Assembly: GCF_900109575.1 (NCBI RefSeq)
Contig: NZ_FOAF01000002.1
Coordinates: 186,001 to 250,000, forward strand
From: Olivibacter domesticus
Lineage (GTDB): Bacteria; Bacteroidota; Bacteroidia; Sphingobacteriales; Sphingobacteriaceae
Direction of reading: 5' to 3'
DNA length: 64,000 nt
The position numbers and the translations under genes were made by a program. Numbering within the stretch: the first letter of the stretch is position 1; each line of letters starts with the position of its first letter. Below the pieces are notes generated by a model. It made no database searches. It was given only the letters and a program-made list of their open reading frames with translations, and was not told where the DNA came from. Shown in pieces: positions 55,998 through 64,000 of this stretch.

Positions 55998-56077
55998 ATG
56001 AAGTAAAAAGCTAACAATAACCAAACAGTTTTGATATATAATCTACTGTCGATTTCACTGAATAAATTGCTTTAACC

Positions 56078-59000
56078 GTGCTACGAATTGCCCTATATAC
56101 CTTAGTTCTGACGTTTTGCTACGCAATGACAACGTTGGCACTACCATTGGATAACATACGATTCTATCAACTCAACGAGCAGCATGGTTTGTCTAACAAC
56201 CATATCAGTGCCATTATCAAAGACTCACTGGGCTTTCTATGGTTCGGTACCTCTGCGGGGTTAAATCGATACGATGGGCAGCAGATTAAGGTATACCGTC
56301 ATTCCAACACCAACCCTCGCAGCATAAACGACAATAACGTCAACAGCTTATTTATCGGACCTGATCACAAACTATGGGTAAAAACAAAAAAAGGCATTAA
56401 CATATATGAGGATAGGCAGGAGAATTTCATCCGGAACATTGACAGTGCATTAAATACATATGGACTGCCGGCAGATGATATCCTGCAAATGACGCAAGAT
56501 AGGCAAGGATTCTTTTGGTTCTTGACTGCTGAAAATGGGCTATTCCGTTACGACACTGTAAAAAAGCAAAGCGTCCGTTTCACTACCAAACAAACTAAGC
56601 GTATAACAGGCATGGCGCTTTCTAAAGAAAATAAAGCCCTACATCTGATATATGCCAATGGCTTAATAGAAACGATTGACGGTCGATCTTTAAAATCCCT
56701 ACGGCATAATACGTCTGTCATAAAAGCAATTAAAAATCAACGGGATGCCACTTTTAAGCTATTTTGTGATCGGGATGATGACTTGTGGGCTTACGCTGCG
56801 GATATGCCCCTGGGTATCTATTATATAAAAAAAGGAACGGTAGATGCGCTGCATATACATCATGCAAGCAAACCCGCATCTCTCAACACGGATGTCGTCA
56901 CCCATATTACCGAAGATGAAAACAATAATATTTGGTTAGCAACCGACCATGGAGGAATCAACCTGCTGCACAAGAAGGATTTTACAATTTCTTACATCCT
57001 GCATCACGATGCTAATAGTTCAACCATCGCACAAAATAGCACCATTTCACTCTATAAAGACAATCAACAAATTATATGGATCGGCACATACAAACAGGGG
57101 CTTAGCTATTACCACAAGCAGCTGTTTTTGTTTCCCCTGGTAAATAAACAAAGTGGCTTGCCATTCGAAGATGTCAACCGATTTGTAGAGGATCGTCATG
57201 GTAATTTGTGGATTGGCACAAACGGCGGAGGGCTTCTGTACTTCGATCGTGCAAAAAATCATTTTGAGTCTTATAAGCAAACTAGTTCACCCCATAGCCT
57301 AAGCAGTAACATCATCGTAAGTATGTTACTCGACACAAATCATAATCTTTGGTTGGGCACCTATTATGGGGGCCTAAATGTTTTTGATGGCAAAACCTTT
57401 AAGCGATACCCTGTAGGTTTGGCAAAGGGTCAGCGCCCTCAAGACAACAGCATTTGGGAGCTGTACCAAGATAGCAGAAAGCGGATCTGGGTCGGAACAC
57501 TTTCCGATGGCCTGTATTACTATAATGCTAGCGAAGATCGGTTCGTTGCCCTAAATGACGAGCGCATACCGAAATATATATCTGCCATTACTGAAGACAG
57601 AAACGGCAATCTCTGGGTTGGAGGCGCTCAAGGTATTGTTGTGCTAAATCAGTCTAACAAAATAATCCACACCTTTATAGCCGGAACCAAAAAAAATAGT
57701 CTCAGCAATAATTATATCTCCGATCTATTAGAAGATAAACAGGGAAGAATGTGGGTGGCTACACAAGATGGACTAAACTTATATAAACCAAGTATAAAGG
57801 GTTTTCAAACACTTCGAAGTTCAGATGGCCTACCCGATAATTTCACCTTGAATTTATTAGAAGACAAACAAGGCAAGCTTTGGATAAGTACGTTAAAGGG
57901 TCTATCATGCATAAACTACAGCGGTACCGATCACGAGCTGCTGGATATTAAAAACTACCATACACAAGATGGTTTACAAGGTCTTTCTTTTAATGAAAAT
58001 GCAGCATTTAAAACCAAAGCAAATGAGCTCATTTTTGGTGGCGCCGCCGGCTTTAATATCATTGTGCCCGAAAATATTCCGAGCTTACAGAAAGTCTTTA
58101 ACCCTGTCATCACAGAATTTTCGCTCTTTAACAAAGCCTTAGAGATTGATAAAGAATATCAGGGCCGCTTCATTCTAACCAATTCTCCTACCTACACCAA
58201 AAGTATTTCATTAAATTATGATCAAAATATTTTTACGATCACCTTCTCTCCCCTCGACTATATCGCGAAAGAACATCGACGTTTTATTTATCAGTTAAAA
58301 GGATTTAATAACAATTGGTTACCGGATGAAGGGGATCACAAAATAACCTTTACCAACTTAGATCCTGGCGTATATGAATTTAAGGTAAAAGCATCGCTTG
58401 ACAATGGGCAATGGAGCGCGCCTTATACACTGTTACATATAGAGATAGCGCCACCTTTTTGGAAGACACCACTAGCTTACCTAGCCTATATTTTGCTAAT
58501 CATTACCGTGCTCCTCTTAATCAGGCATATAGAGAAACAACGTCAAAAAAGTAGATTTAAATTGCAACAAGAGCGTGAAGAATATAAACGAACCATTGAA
58601 ATGGATCGTTCTAAAACACAGTTTTTCACCAATATAAGTCATGAATTCCGCACCCCATTAAGCTTGGTAATAGCACCGATTGACAAGCTGTTGGAAGAAA
58701 ACCCGAGTGATAGCCAAAAGGTTCACTTGCAAACCATGAAGCGCAATGCCAAGCGTTTATTAAATCTGATAAATCAACTCCTTGACTTAAAAAAGGTCGA
58801 TAGCAATAAATTAAAGTTAGACTTAAGTTTAGGTGACATCGTTTCTCTCATCAAAGAGCATGTTGACTCTTTTACGGACTTGGCCGTTACAAAACACATT
58901 GAGCTATTATTCCATTCCAATAAAAGTAGTTTATACACCTATTTTGATTATGAAAAATTAGAACGCATCACCTTCAATTTACTGAGTAATGCGCTAAAAT

Positions 59001-60142
59001 TCACCGACAAGAATGGCAAGGTGGAAGTATCATTGGTGGTGAGCGATACCGAACCTCCCCATGAGTTGCAGATAAAAGTAACGGATACCGGAATAGGTAT
59101 ACCGGCTTTTCAGCAAGAAAAGATATTCGAACGCTATTTCCAACATATACCGAGTCACAAGTTGTATAACCAGGGTAATGGTATTGGTTTATCCATAACG
59201 CATGATTATGTACAACTATTGGGCGGCACTATAAAGCTCCACAGCGAAGAACATATTGGTAGCACATTTACCATCATCTTACCCTTATCTTCTTCTACAG
59301 AGAAAGTCTTTGCTTTACCAATACCCTCATCGGAAGATTCACTGGAGCCTATACCACAAGAGAGTGGCGAGAAAGAAAACAGCAGAAAACTTCCATCTAT
59401 ATTATTAGTTGATAATGATAAGGATTTGATTTTTTATCTGTCTGAAAACTTAAAGTATAAATTTCATTTAGATTATTCCTTCGACGCACAAACAGCTTGG
59501 ACAAAAGCCTTGGCGCAACATCCAGACCTGATCATTTCAGACATTCAAATGCCTGGAGATTCCGGCATTGAGTTATGCCGAAAGATAAAAGGTGACACCC
59601 GCACCCGCCATATCCCAGTGATTTTATTAACAGCCTACAGCGACGCCGACATTCAAATCAGCGCTACAAATGCCGGCGCATCCGATTACATTATCAAGCC
59701 ATTCCATTTTCAGCTTTTAATTTCAAAAATAGACAATCACTTAAAGCAAAAATCGCTACTAGAAAAGACTTACAAGAAACAACTTGAAGTAATACCTTCT
59801 GTAACTGCCATTGAATCTGCCGATGAAAAGTTCTTACGCCATGCGGCGAAGATTACAGAAGATAATGTCTCCAATTCGGCCTTTTCAGTTGAAGATCTGG
59901 CGGCGGCTTTGAATATAAGTCGTGTAGGTTTGTATAAGCGTCTATTAGCACTAAATGGTCACACCCCTTCCGAATTTATCCGTAACATCCGATTGCGCAA
60001 AGCGGCTCAGCTCCTTACAAAATCTAATTTAAGCGTGGCGGAAATAGCCTACCAAGTAGGCTTTAATAACCCAAAGCAATTCAGTAAGTATTTCAAAGCC
60101 ATGTATGCTGTATTACCCTCAGTTTACAAGCTCAATCAGTAA
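56078..60142 (+). CDS. Hybrid two-component system sensor/regulator (HTCS)
   Basis: A 1354-residue one-protein two-component system. After a signal peptide there are two periplasmic seven-bladed propellers of Reg_prop repeats (about 30-640, repeated W-x-GT/GL-x-Y/F motifs), a Y_Y_Y domain (about 690-785), and a transmembrane helix near 798-816. The cytoplasmic half has HisKA with H855 (FFTNISHEFRTPLSLV), HATPase (NLLSNALKFTDKNGK; VTDTGIGIP; GNGIGLSI), a receiver with D1155 (IISDIQMPGDSGIELC) and a C-terminal AraC HTH (SRVGLYKRLL; SVAEIAYQVGFNNPKQFSKYFKAMY). HTCS proteins bind oligosaccharides in the periplasm and switch on polysaccharide utilisation loci. The start is GTG; an in-frame TAA lies five codons upstream. 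The GH31 and susC genes follow. Confidence 0.95.
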   Translation: MLRIALYTLVLTFCYAMTTLALPLDNIRFYQLNEQHGLSNNHISAIIKDSLGFLWFGTSAGLNRYDGQQIKVYRHSNTNPRSINDNNVNSLFIGPDHKLWVKTKKGINIYEDRQENFIRNIDSALNTYGLPADDILQMTQDRQGFFWFLTAENGLFRYDTVKKQSVRFTTKQTKRITGMALSKENKALHLIYANGLIETIDGRSLKSLRHNTSVIKAIKNQRDATFKLFCDRDDDLWAYAADMPLGIYYIKKGTVDALHIHHASKPASLNTDVVTHITEDENNNIWLATDHGGINLLHKKDFTISYILHHDANSSTIAQNSTISLYKDNQQIIWIGTYKQGLSYYHKQLFLFPLVNKQSGLPFEDVNRFVEDRHGNLWIGTNGGGLLYFDRAKNHFESYKQTSSPHSLSSNIIVSMLLDTNHNLWLGTYYGGLNVFDGKTFKRYPVGLAKGQRPQDNSIWELYQDSRKRIWVGTLSDGLYYYNASEDRFVALNDERIPKYISAITEDRNGNLWVGGAQGIVVLNQSNKIIHTFIAGTKKNSLSNNYISDLLEDKQGRMWVATQDGLNLYKPSIKGFQTLRSSDGLPDNFTLNLLEDKQGKLWISTLKGLSCINYSGTDHELLDIKNYHTQDGLQGLSFNENAAFKTKANELIFGGAAGFNIIVPENIPSLQKVFNPVITEFSLFNKALEIDKEYQGRFILTNSPTYTKSISLNYDQNIFTITFSPLDYIAKEHRRFIYQLKGFNNNWLPDEGDHKITFTNLDPGVYEFKVKASLDNGQWSAPYTLLHIEIAPPFWKTPLAYLAYILLIITVLLLIRHIEKQRQKSRFKLQQEREEYKRTIEMDRSKTQFFTNISHEFRTPLSLVIAPIDKLLEENPSDSQKVHLQTMKRNAKRLLNLINQLLDLKKVDSNKLKLDLSLGDIVSLIKEHVDSFTDLAVTKHIELLFHSNKSSLYTYFDYEKLERITFNLLSNALKFTDKNGKVEVSLVVSDTEPPHELQIKVTDTGIGIPAFQQEKIFERYFQHIPSHKLYNQGNGIGLSITHDYVQLLGGTIKLHSEEHIGSTFTIILPLSSSTEKVFALPIPSSEDSLEPIPQESGEKENSRKLPSILLVDNDKDLIFYLSENLKYKFHLDYSFDAQTAWTKALAQHPDLIISDIQMPGDSGIELCRKIKGDTRTRHIPVILLTAYSDADIQISATNAGASDYIIKPFHFQLLISKIDNHLKQKSLLEKTYKKQLEVIPSVTAIESADEKFLRHAAKITEDNVSNSAFSVEDLAAALNISRVGLYKRLLALNGHTPSEFIRNIRLRKAAQLLTKSNLSVAEIAYQVGFNNPKQFSKYFKAMYAVLPSVYKLNQ

Positions 60143-60257
60143 AACAAACACCCTACTCCATTGTAAGCCTTTCTCGTTCGTACTTACGGACGAATGGGTT
60201 AACTAAAACACCCCCATTTATAAACATTTACATCCCCTCATGTATTGCAGGTACACG

Positions 60258-60265
60258 TAGTTTTG
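60258..60265 (+). promoter_or_regulatory. Possible -7 promoter box of the GH31-susC unit
   Basis: TAGTTTTG on the plus strand, about 80 bases before the ATG at 60347, without a -33 TTG at 17-21 bases. HTCS-controlled promoters often lack a good -33 box, so this is compatible with activator-dependent transcription. Further upstream TTCGT and ACGAA (about 60176-60193) form a short inverted pair that might be part of an operator. Confidence 0.35.
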
Positions 60266-60346
60266 CCTCATCAGTTTTACTAGACTAACCAAAACTAGCC
60301 GACGCTCGTAAAACAGGACAAAAATTTTATAATAAACCATAAAAGC

Positions 60347-63205
60347 ATGCCAAAACTACGTACTCTTTTTGCTCTATTTTGCTGTAGTATACCTTTTGCG
60401 GTAAGCGCACAAAAAGCCAGCTACAAAAAAACGGAACAGGGTATTTCCCTTACATTCAAAAATGCCATAGGAACGATTGATCAACACATGGCCATCGACT
60501 TTATACGTGATGGTATTGTACATGTACGATCTATCCCTTTGCTTCATTCTGTAAAAGCATCCGAACAACTGGCTATCACAGATACGCTTAGGAGTAAACC
60601 GGGTGAACTATTAGTTGAAGAAACCAATGATCATGTTTATGTAAAAAGCAAGGCTATCAACTTAGCCGTTTCACTATATACGGGCCAAATAAATTTTTTA
60701 AACCCTAGCGGCGACACCATCTTATGTGAAACACCTCGAAATACACAAACATTTGCTCCCTCGGCTGCGAATGGTGATGCGTTTTACCGTATTAAACAAG
60801 CCTTTCAGGTTTCTGAGCAGGAAGGCCTCTATGGGTTAGGGCAGCACCAAAATGGTATCATGAATTATCAGGGCAAGCAGGTCACGCTGTTGCAATACAA
60901 TACAGATGTAGCCGTTCCGATGTTGTTATCCACAAAAAATTATGGTCTTTTATGGAATAATTATTCGATTACCAAAGCAGGTGATACACGTGCTTTACTG
61001 CCGCTGTCGGGACTTACATTATATGCTAAAGACGACCAAGAAGGTTGGCTAAGCGCGAGCTATTTGAATAAAGCGGACGAAAAAGAAGTCTTCGCGATTC
61101 GGGCCGAATCGGATATTGCCTACAATGATTTAACAGACATACCTAAGTTTCCACAGGGAGTTGATTTATCCAAAAGTTTAGTTCGCTATGAGGGTCGTTT
61201 TAGCTCGCCTTTCTCTGGCCTGCACCGCCTGCATTTTAAATATGCGGGTTATATAAAAGTCTGGATTGATGGCAAATTGCTGCAAGATAGGTGGCGCGAA
61301 TCGTGGAATGCCGGAAGCTTTGAGCTTGAATTAACCACTGAAGCTAACAAAAAACATGCTATACGCATTGATTGGAAACCTGAAGGGGCGCAATCCTACT
61401 TGGAAATAAATTGGCAGCGCCCTATTCTAAAATCAGATCAACGAATTTTTGGTTTCGATTCAGAAGCAGGCGACGGGGTAGACTATTATTTCATACAGGG
61501 AAGTAACATGGACCAGGTCATCAGCGGCTATCGTACCCTAACAGGTAAAGCTCCCATCATGCCTAAATGGGTATTTGGTTACTGGCAAAGCCGCGAGCGC
61601 TATAAAACACAAGCAGAAATTTTGGATGTAGCTAAGGAATTCCGTAAACGCCGCATCCCGATAGACAACCTAGTACTCGATTGGTCATACTGGCCCGAGA
61701 AGGATTGGGGCGGACAAAATTTTGATACCGCACGCTTTCCCCATGCAGCAGAAATGATTTCACAATTGCATCAAGATCATTTTAAGCTCATGATATCTAC
61801 TTGGCCAAAGGTGAATGAAGAGTCGACCGTATTTAATCAATTCATGAAAAATGGCTGGTTGTATCGCCGGAATATTGCTGATGGCAGAAAAGATTGGATT
61901 GGTAAAGGATATACCTCTACTTTTTACGATCCTTTCAATGCCGATGCAAGACGCGGATTCTGGGAGTTACTGAATGAAAAGCTCTATAAAAAAGGTGTCG
62001 ATGCCTTTTGGATGGATGCCAGCGAGCCTGATATCCATTCCAATATAAGTGTCCAGGAACGAAAAGATGTGTTTCAACCGTCTATCGGATCTTCAACACG
62101 CTACTATAATGCCTTTCCATTGCAAAATGCCAAGGGAATTTACGAAGGTCAACGAGCGGAAGACCCTAATAAGCGGATCTTCATGCTTACACGTTCGGGT
62201 TTTACCGGTCAACAACGCTATGCAGCAGCAACCTGGAGTGGCGATATCTCGTCAACCTGGAATGACATGAAAGACCAGATTGCTGCAGGAATTAATTTTT
62301 CTATGTCGGGTCTACCCTACTGGACCATGGATGTCGGTGGCTTCTTAGTAGAAAAAAGATATTATAATCCCAATACCGCCAATCAGGAGGAATGGCGCGA
62401 ACTGAATAGCAGATGGTATCAATTTGGAGCATTCGTGCCTATATTTCGGGCACATGGACAATTTCCATTCCGCGAGCCTTTTAATATTGCACCTGAAGGA
62501 CATCCGGCCTATAATAGCATGGTATACTATATTCAGCTCCGCTATCGTCTTCTCCCCTATTTATATAGCTTAGCGGGTAAGACCTACCACGACGATTATA
62601 GCATGCTGAGGGGCTTAGCAATGGACTTTACCAACGACCCAAAAACCTATGAAATAAACGATCAGTTTATGTTGGGTTCTTCCCTGTTAGTAAACCCTGT
62701 CACTAAAAAAGGTGCTAGCAGTCGCCCAGTATACTTACCTAGTGGCTTCACCTGGTATGACCTTTATACAGGAGAGTCCTACAAAGGGGGACAGCAAATC
62801 GAGGCCGAAGCACCTTTCGAGCGCATCCCCGTATTTGTAAAGAGTGGGTCTATTTTACCTATTGACCCACTAAGGCAATATACCGATGAGAAGATTAAGG
62901 GAGCCACCACACTCTATATTTTTGAAGGAAAAAATGCCGATTTAACCCTATATGAAGACGACGGGCTAAGCTATAACTATGAAAAAGGAATCTTTAATCG
63001 AATTCAAATCAAATACGATAATCAGACAAAAACGCTCACCCTATCAGAAAGAAAGGGAAAATATGAGGCGGCACCCAAGACACGGAAATTCAACATAATT
63101 CTGGTCGATCAACAGCAGCCAAGTGGTATAGACCGTCAGGTTAAACCGGATGCGAGTGTTACCTATACGGGTAAAAACATGAACATAAAACTAACGAACA
63201 ATTAA
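60347..63205 (+). CDS. GH31 family glycoside hydrolase with PA14 insert (probable alpha-xylosidase)
   Basis: A 952-residue secreted enzyme with a signal peptide (about 1-21, ending VSA). A GH31 N-terminal beta-sandwich carries a PA14-like insert (about 271-358, KYAGYIKVWIDGKLLQDRWRE). The TIM-barrel has nucleophile D557 in FWMDASEPD and acid/base D633 in WSGDISSTW, with a C-terminal beta-sandwich. The PA14 insert is known from alpha-xylosidases of xyloglucan utilisation loci (Cellvibrio Xyl31A, Bacteroides ovatus GH31), so removal of alpha-1,6-xylose from xyloglucan oligosaccharides is the leading guess; an alpha-glucosidase is the alternative. It is downstream of an HTCS gene and 33 bases upstream of susC. 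Confidence 0.92.
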   Translation: MPKLRTLFALFCCSIPFAVSAQKASYKKTEQGISLTFKNAIGTIDQHMAIDFIRDGIVHVRSIPLLHSVKASEQLAITDTLRSKPGELLVEETNDHVYVKSKAINLAVSLYTGQINFLNPSGDTILCETPRNTQTFAPSAANGDAFYRIKQAFQVSEQEGLYGLGQHQNGIMNYQGKQVTLLQYNTDVAVPMLLSTKNYGLLWNNYSITKAGDTRALLPLSGLTLYAKDDQEGWLSASYLNKADEKEVFAIRAESDIAYNDLTDIPKFPQGVDLSKSLVRYEGRFSSPFSGLHRLHFKYAGYIKVWIDGKLLQDRWRESWNAGSFELELTTEANKKHAIRIDWKPEGAQSYLEINWQRPILKSDQRIFGFDSEAGDGVDYYFIQGSNMDQVISGYRTLTGKAPIMPKWVFGYWQSRERYKTQAEILDVAKEFRKRRIPIDNLVLDWSYWPEKDWGGQNFDTARFPHAAEMISQLHQDHFKLMISTWPKVNEESTVFNQFMKNGWLYRRNIADGRKDWIGKGYTSTFYDPFNADARRGFWELLNEKLYKKGVDAFWMDASEPDIHSNISVQERKDVFQPSIGSSTRYYNAFPLQNAKGIYEGQRAEDPNKRIFMLTRSGFTGQQRYAAATWSGDISSTWNDMKDQIAAGINFSMSGLPYWTMDVGGFLVEKRYYNPNTANQEEWRELNSRWYQFGAFVPIFRAHGQFPFREPFNIAPEGHPAYNSMVYYIQLRYRLLPYLYSLAGKTYHDDYSMLRGLAMDFTNDPKTYEINDQFMLGSSLLVNPVTKKGASSRPVYLPSGFTWYDLYTGESYKGGQQIEAEAPFERIPVFVKSGSILPIDPLRQYTDEKIKGATTLYIFEGKNADLTLYEDDGLSYNYEKGIFNRIQIKYDNQTKTLTLSERKGKYEAAPKTRKFNIILVDQQQPSGIDRQVKPDASVTYTGKNMNIKLTNN

Positions 63206-63238
63206 ATCAATAAACCAACAGCTATAAGACCTAAAAAC

Positions 63239-64000
63239 ATGAGTATGCTAACATTAAAAAAAACCGTTCAACAATTTGGGACATGGCTATTGCTACTACT
63301 GGTTTCACTACAAGTAGCCGTTGCACAACAAGTAGTTAAAGGGAAAGTAGTATCCGCGGAGGACCAACTTCCCATTCCCGGCGTAAGTGTAAAGGTAAAA
63401 GGAACCGCACAAGGCATTTCGACGGATGAAAATGGAAATTTCTCTATTAATGCCAACGTTGGTGAATCACTTGTTTTCTCCTACGTCGGAATGGAAGTAA
63501 AAGAGGTAAAATTGACTTCCGCCAACTCCCTTAACGTAACATTAACCCCCACTACCGGGAATTTAGATGAGGTGGTCGTGGTAGGTTATGGCGTGCAACA
63601 GAAAAAATTAATTACGGGTGCATCGGTTCAAGTAAAAGGCGATGACATTCAAAAACAAAGTACCACCAATGCCTTACAGGCGTTACAGGGGCAAACACCA
63701 GGTGTTCAGATTAGTTCAACATCCGGACAACCGGGAGAAAGCATGCGTGTCATTATTCGTGGTGTCGGAACGATCGCCAATGCCAGTCCACTCTATGTAG
63801 TAGACGGCGTTTTAACAAACGATATCAGTTACCTGAATCCAAACGATATAGCGTCTATTGATGTGCTAAAAGATGCCGCTTCTGCAGCTATTTATGGTTC
63901 ACAAGCAGCTAATGGAGTGATACTCGTTACCACCAAAACCGGTAAATCGGATCAGCCTGCGCAAATTTCCCTGGACACTTATACGGGCGTACAAAAGTTG
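63239..64000 (+). CDS. SusC/RagA family TonB-linked outer membrane protein (N-terminal part, cut by window end)
   Basis: An open frame of 254 codons starts at ATG 63239 and runs past the end of the window. A signal peptide (about 1-30, ending VAVA) is followed by a carboxypeptidase-regulatory-like domain (VVKGKVVSAEDQLPIPGVSV to about residue 108) and then the SusC signature GNLDEVVVVGYGVQQKK and the TonB plug domain (ALQALQGQTPGVQISSTSGQ; SPLYVVDGVL; IASIDVLKDAASAAIYGSQA). These proteins import oligosaccharides together with a SusD lipoprotein, expected next outside the window. It begins 33 bases after the GH31 gene and is probably in the same transcript. Confidence 0.95.
   Translation, partial: MSMLTLKKTVQQFGTWLLLLLVSLQVAVAQQVVKGKVVSAEDQLPIPGVSVKVKGTAQGISTDENGNFSINANVGESLVFSYVGMEVKEVKLTSANSLNVTLTPTTGNLDEVVVVGYGVQQKKLITGASVQVKGDDIQKQSTTNALQALQGQTPGVQISSTSGQPGESMRVIIRGVGTIANASPLYVVDGVLTNDISYLNPNDIASIDVLKDAASAAIYGSQAANGVILVTTKTGKSDQPAQISLDTYTGVQKL

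Larger units (their letters stand above)
55747..56077. other. Divergent intergenic region between dnaE and the HTCS gene
   Basis: 331 bases. Minus strand TAGTTTTG at 55779-55786 may be the -7 box of dnaE, and plus strand 55967-55997 holds a two-box promoter for the HTCS gene. A 64-codon minus-strand frame here has no recognisable content and is not called. No RNA gene was seen. Confidence 0.6.

Overview
The window is chromosomal DNA of a Bacteroidetes bacterium, most likely family Sphingobacteriaceae (Sphingobacterium, Olivibacter or Pedobacter type). The evidence is: promoters of the Bacteroidetes form TTTG-N18-21-TAnnTTTG; almost no Shine-Dalgarno sequences; a serine palmitoyltransferase that closely recalls the Sphingobacterium multivorum enzyme; a type IX secretion sorting domain; DUF5686 and SusC outer-membrane proteins; a hybrid two-component system (HTCS); a transketolase split into two genes; and a DNA polymerase III alpha subunit fused to a proofreading exonuclease. 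No tRNA, rRNA, CRISPR array, insertion sequence or prophage was seen. Family and organism calls rest on motifs and memory; no database was searched.

Layout. 1-9491 is mainly lipid and envelope: a partial GtrA flippase, a CDP-alcohol phosphatidyltransferase, a fatty-acid 2-hydroxylase-like enzyme, a DUF5686 outer-membrane protein, then a MarR regulator, serine palmitoyltransferase and a GNAT-fold protein that may be the bacterial ceramide synthase, followed by an AraC regulator and a small lipoprotein. 9685-19400 holds a ClC channel, a cysteine desulfurase facing an A-type Fe-S carrier, an S9 peptidase, PEP carboxykinase and a metallo-beta-lactamase-fold hydrolase. 19411-25197 is a complete seven-gene Mrp Na+/H+ antiporter operon (A to G on the minus strand), with a hairpin directly before mrpA. 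argS follows.

27211-31059 is an arginine module on the plus strand: arginine deiminase, a CtlX-type citrulline hydrolase and a PLP arginine/ornithine decarboxylase-like enzyme, together a possible route from arginine through citrulline and ornithine to polyamines. 31137-45528 is mixed housekeeping: NlpC/P60 peptidase, universal stress protein, ferredoxin facing a LuxC-like acyl-CoA reductase, acyl-CoA dehydrogenase, amino-acid permease, AcpH-like protein, tyrS, Kup K+ transporter, a short type IX secreted protein, FAH-family hydrolase, M23 peptidase and peroxiredoxin. 45718-50758 has the split transketolase, an ECF sigma factor with a repeat-containing membrane protein and a Spy-like periplasmic protein, and a class III aminotransferase. 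50831-55746 has trxA and the fused dnaE. 55747-64000 is the start of a polysaccharide utilisation locus: HTCS sensor, GH31 glycosidase with a PA14 insert (probable alpha-xylosidase) and a truncated SusC transporter.

The most interesting items are the compact sphingolipid cluster with its candidate ceramide synthase, the arginine/citrulline/decarboxylase trio, the ECF-linked protein with a triplicated YF motif, a nine-base G tract inside the DUF5686 gene, the hairpin abutting mrpA, and a promoter whose -33 box sits in the loop of the preceding terminator.
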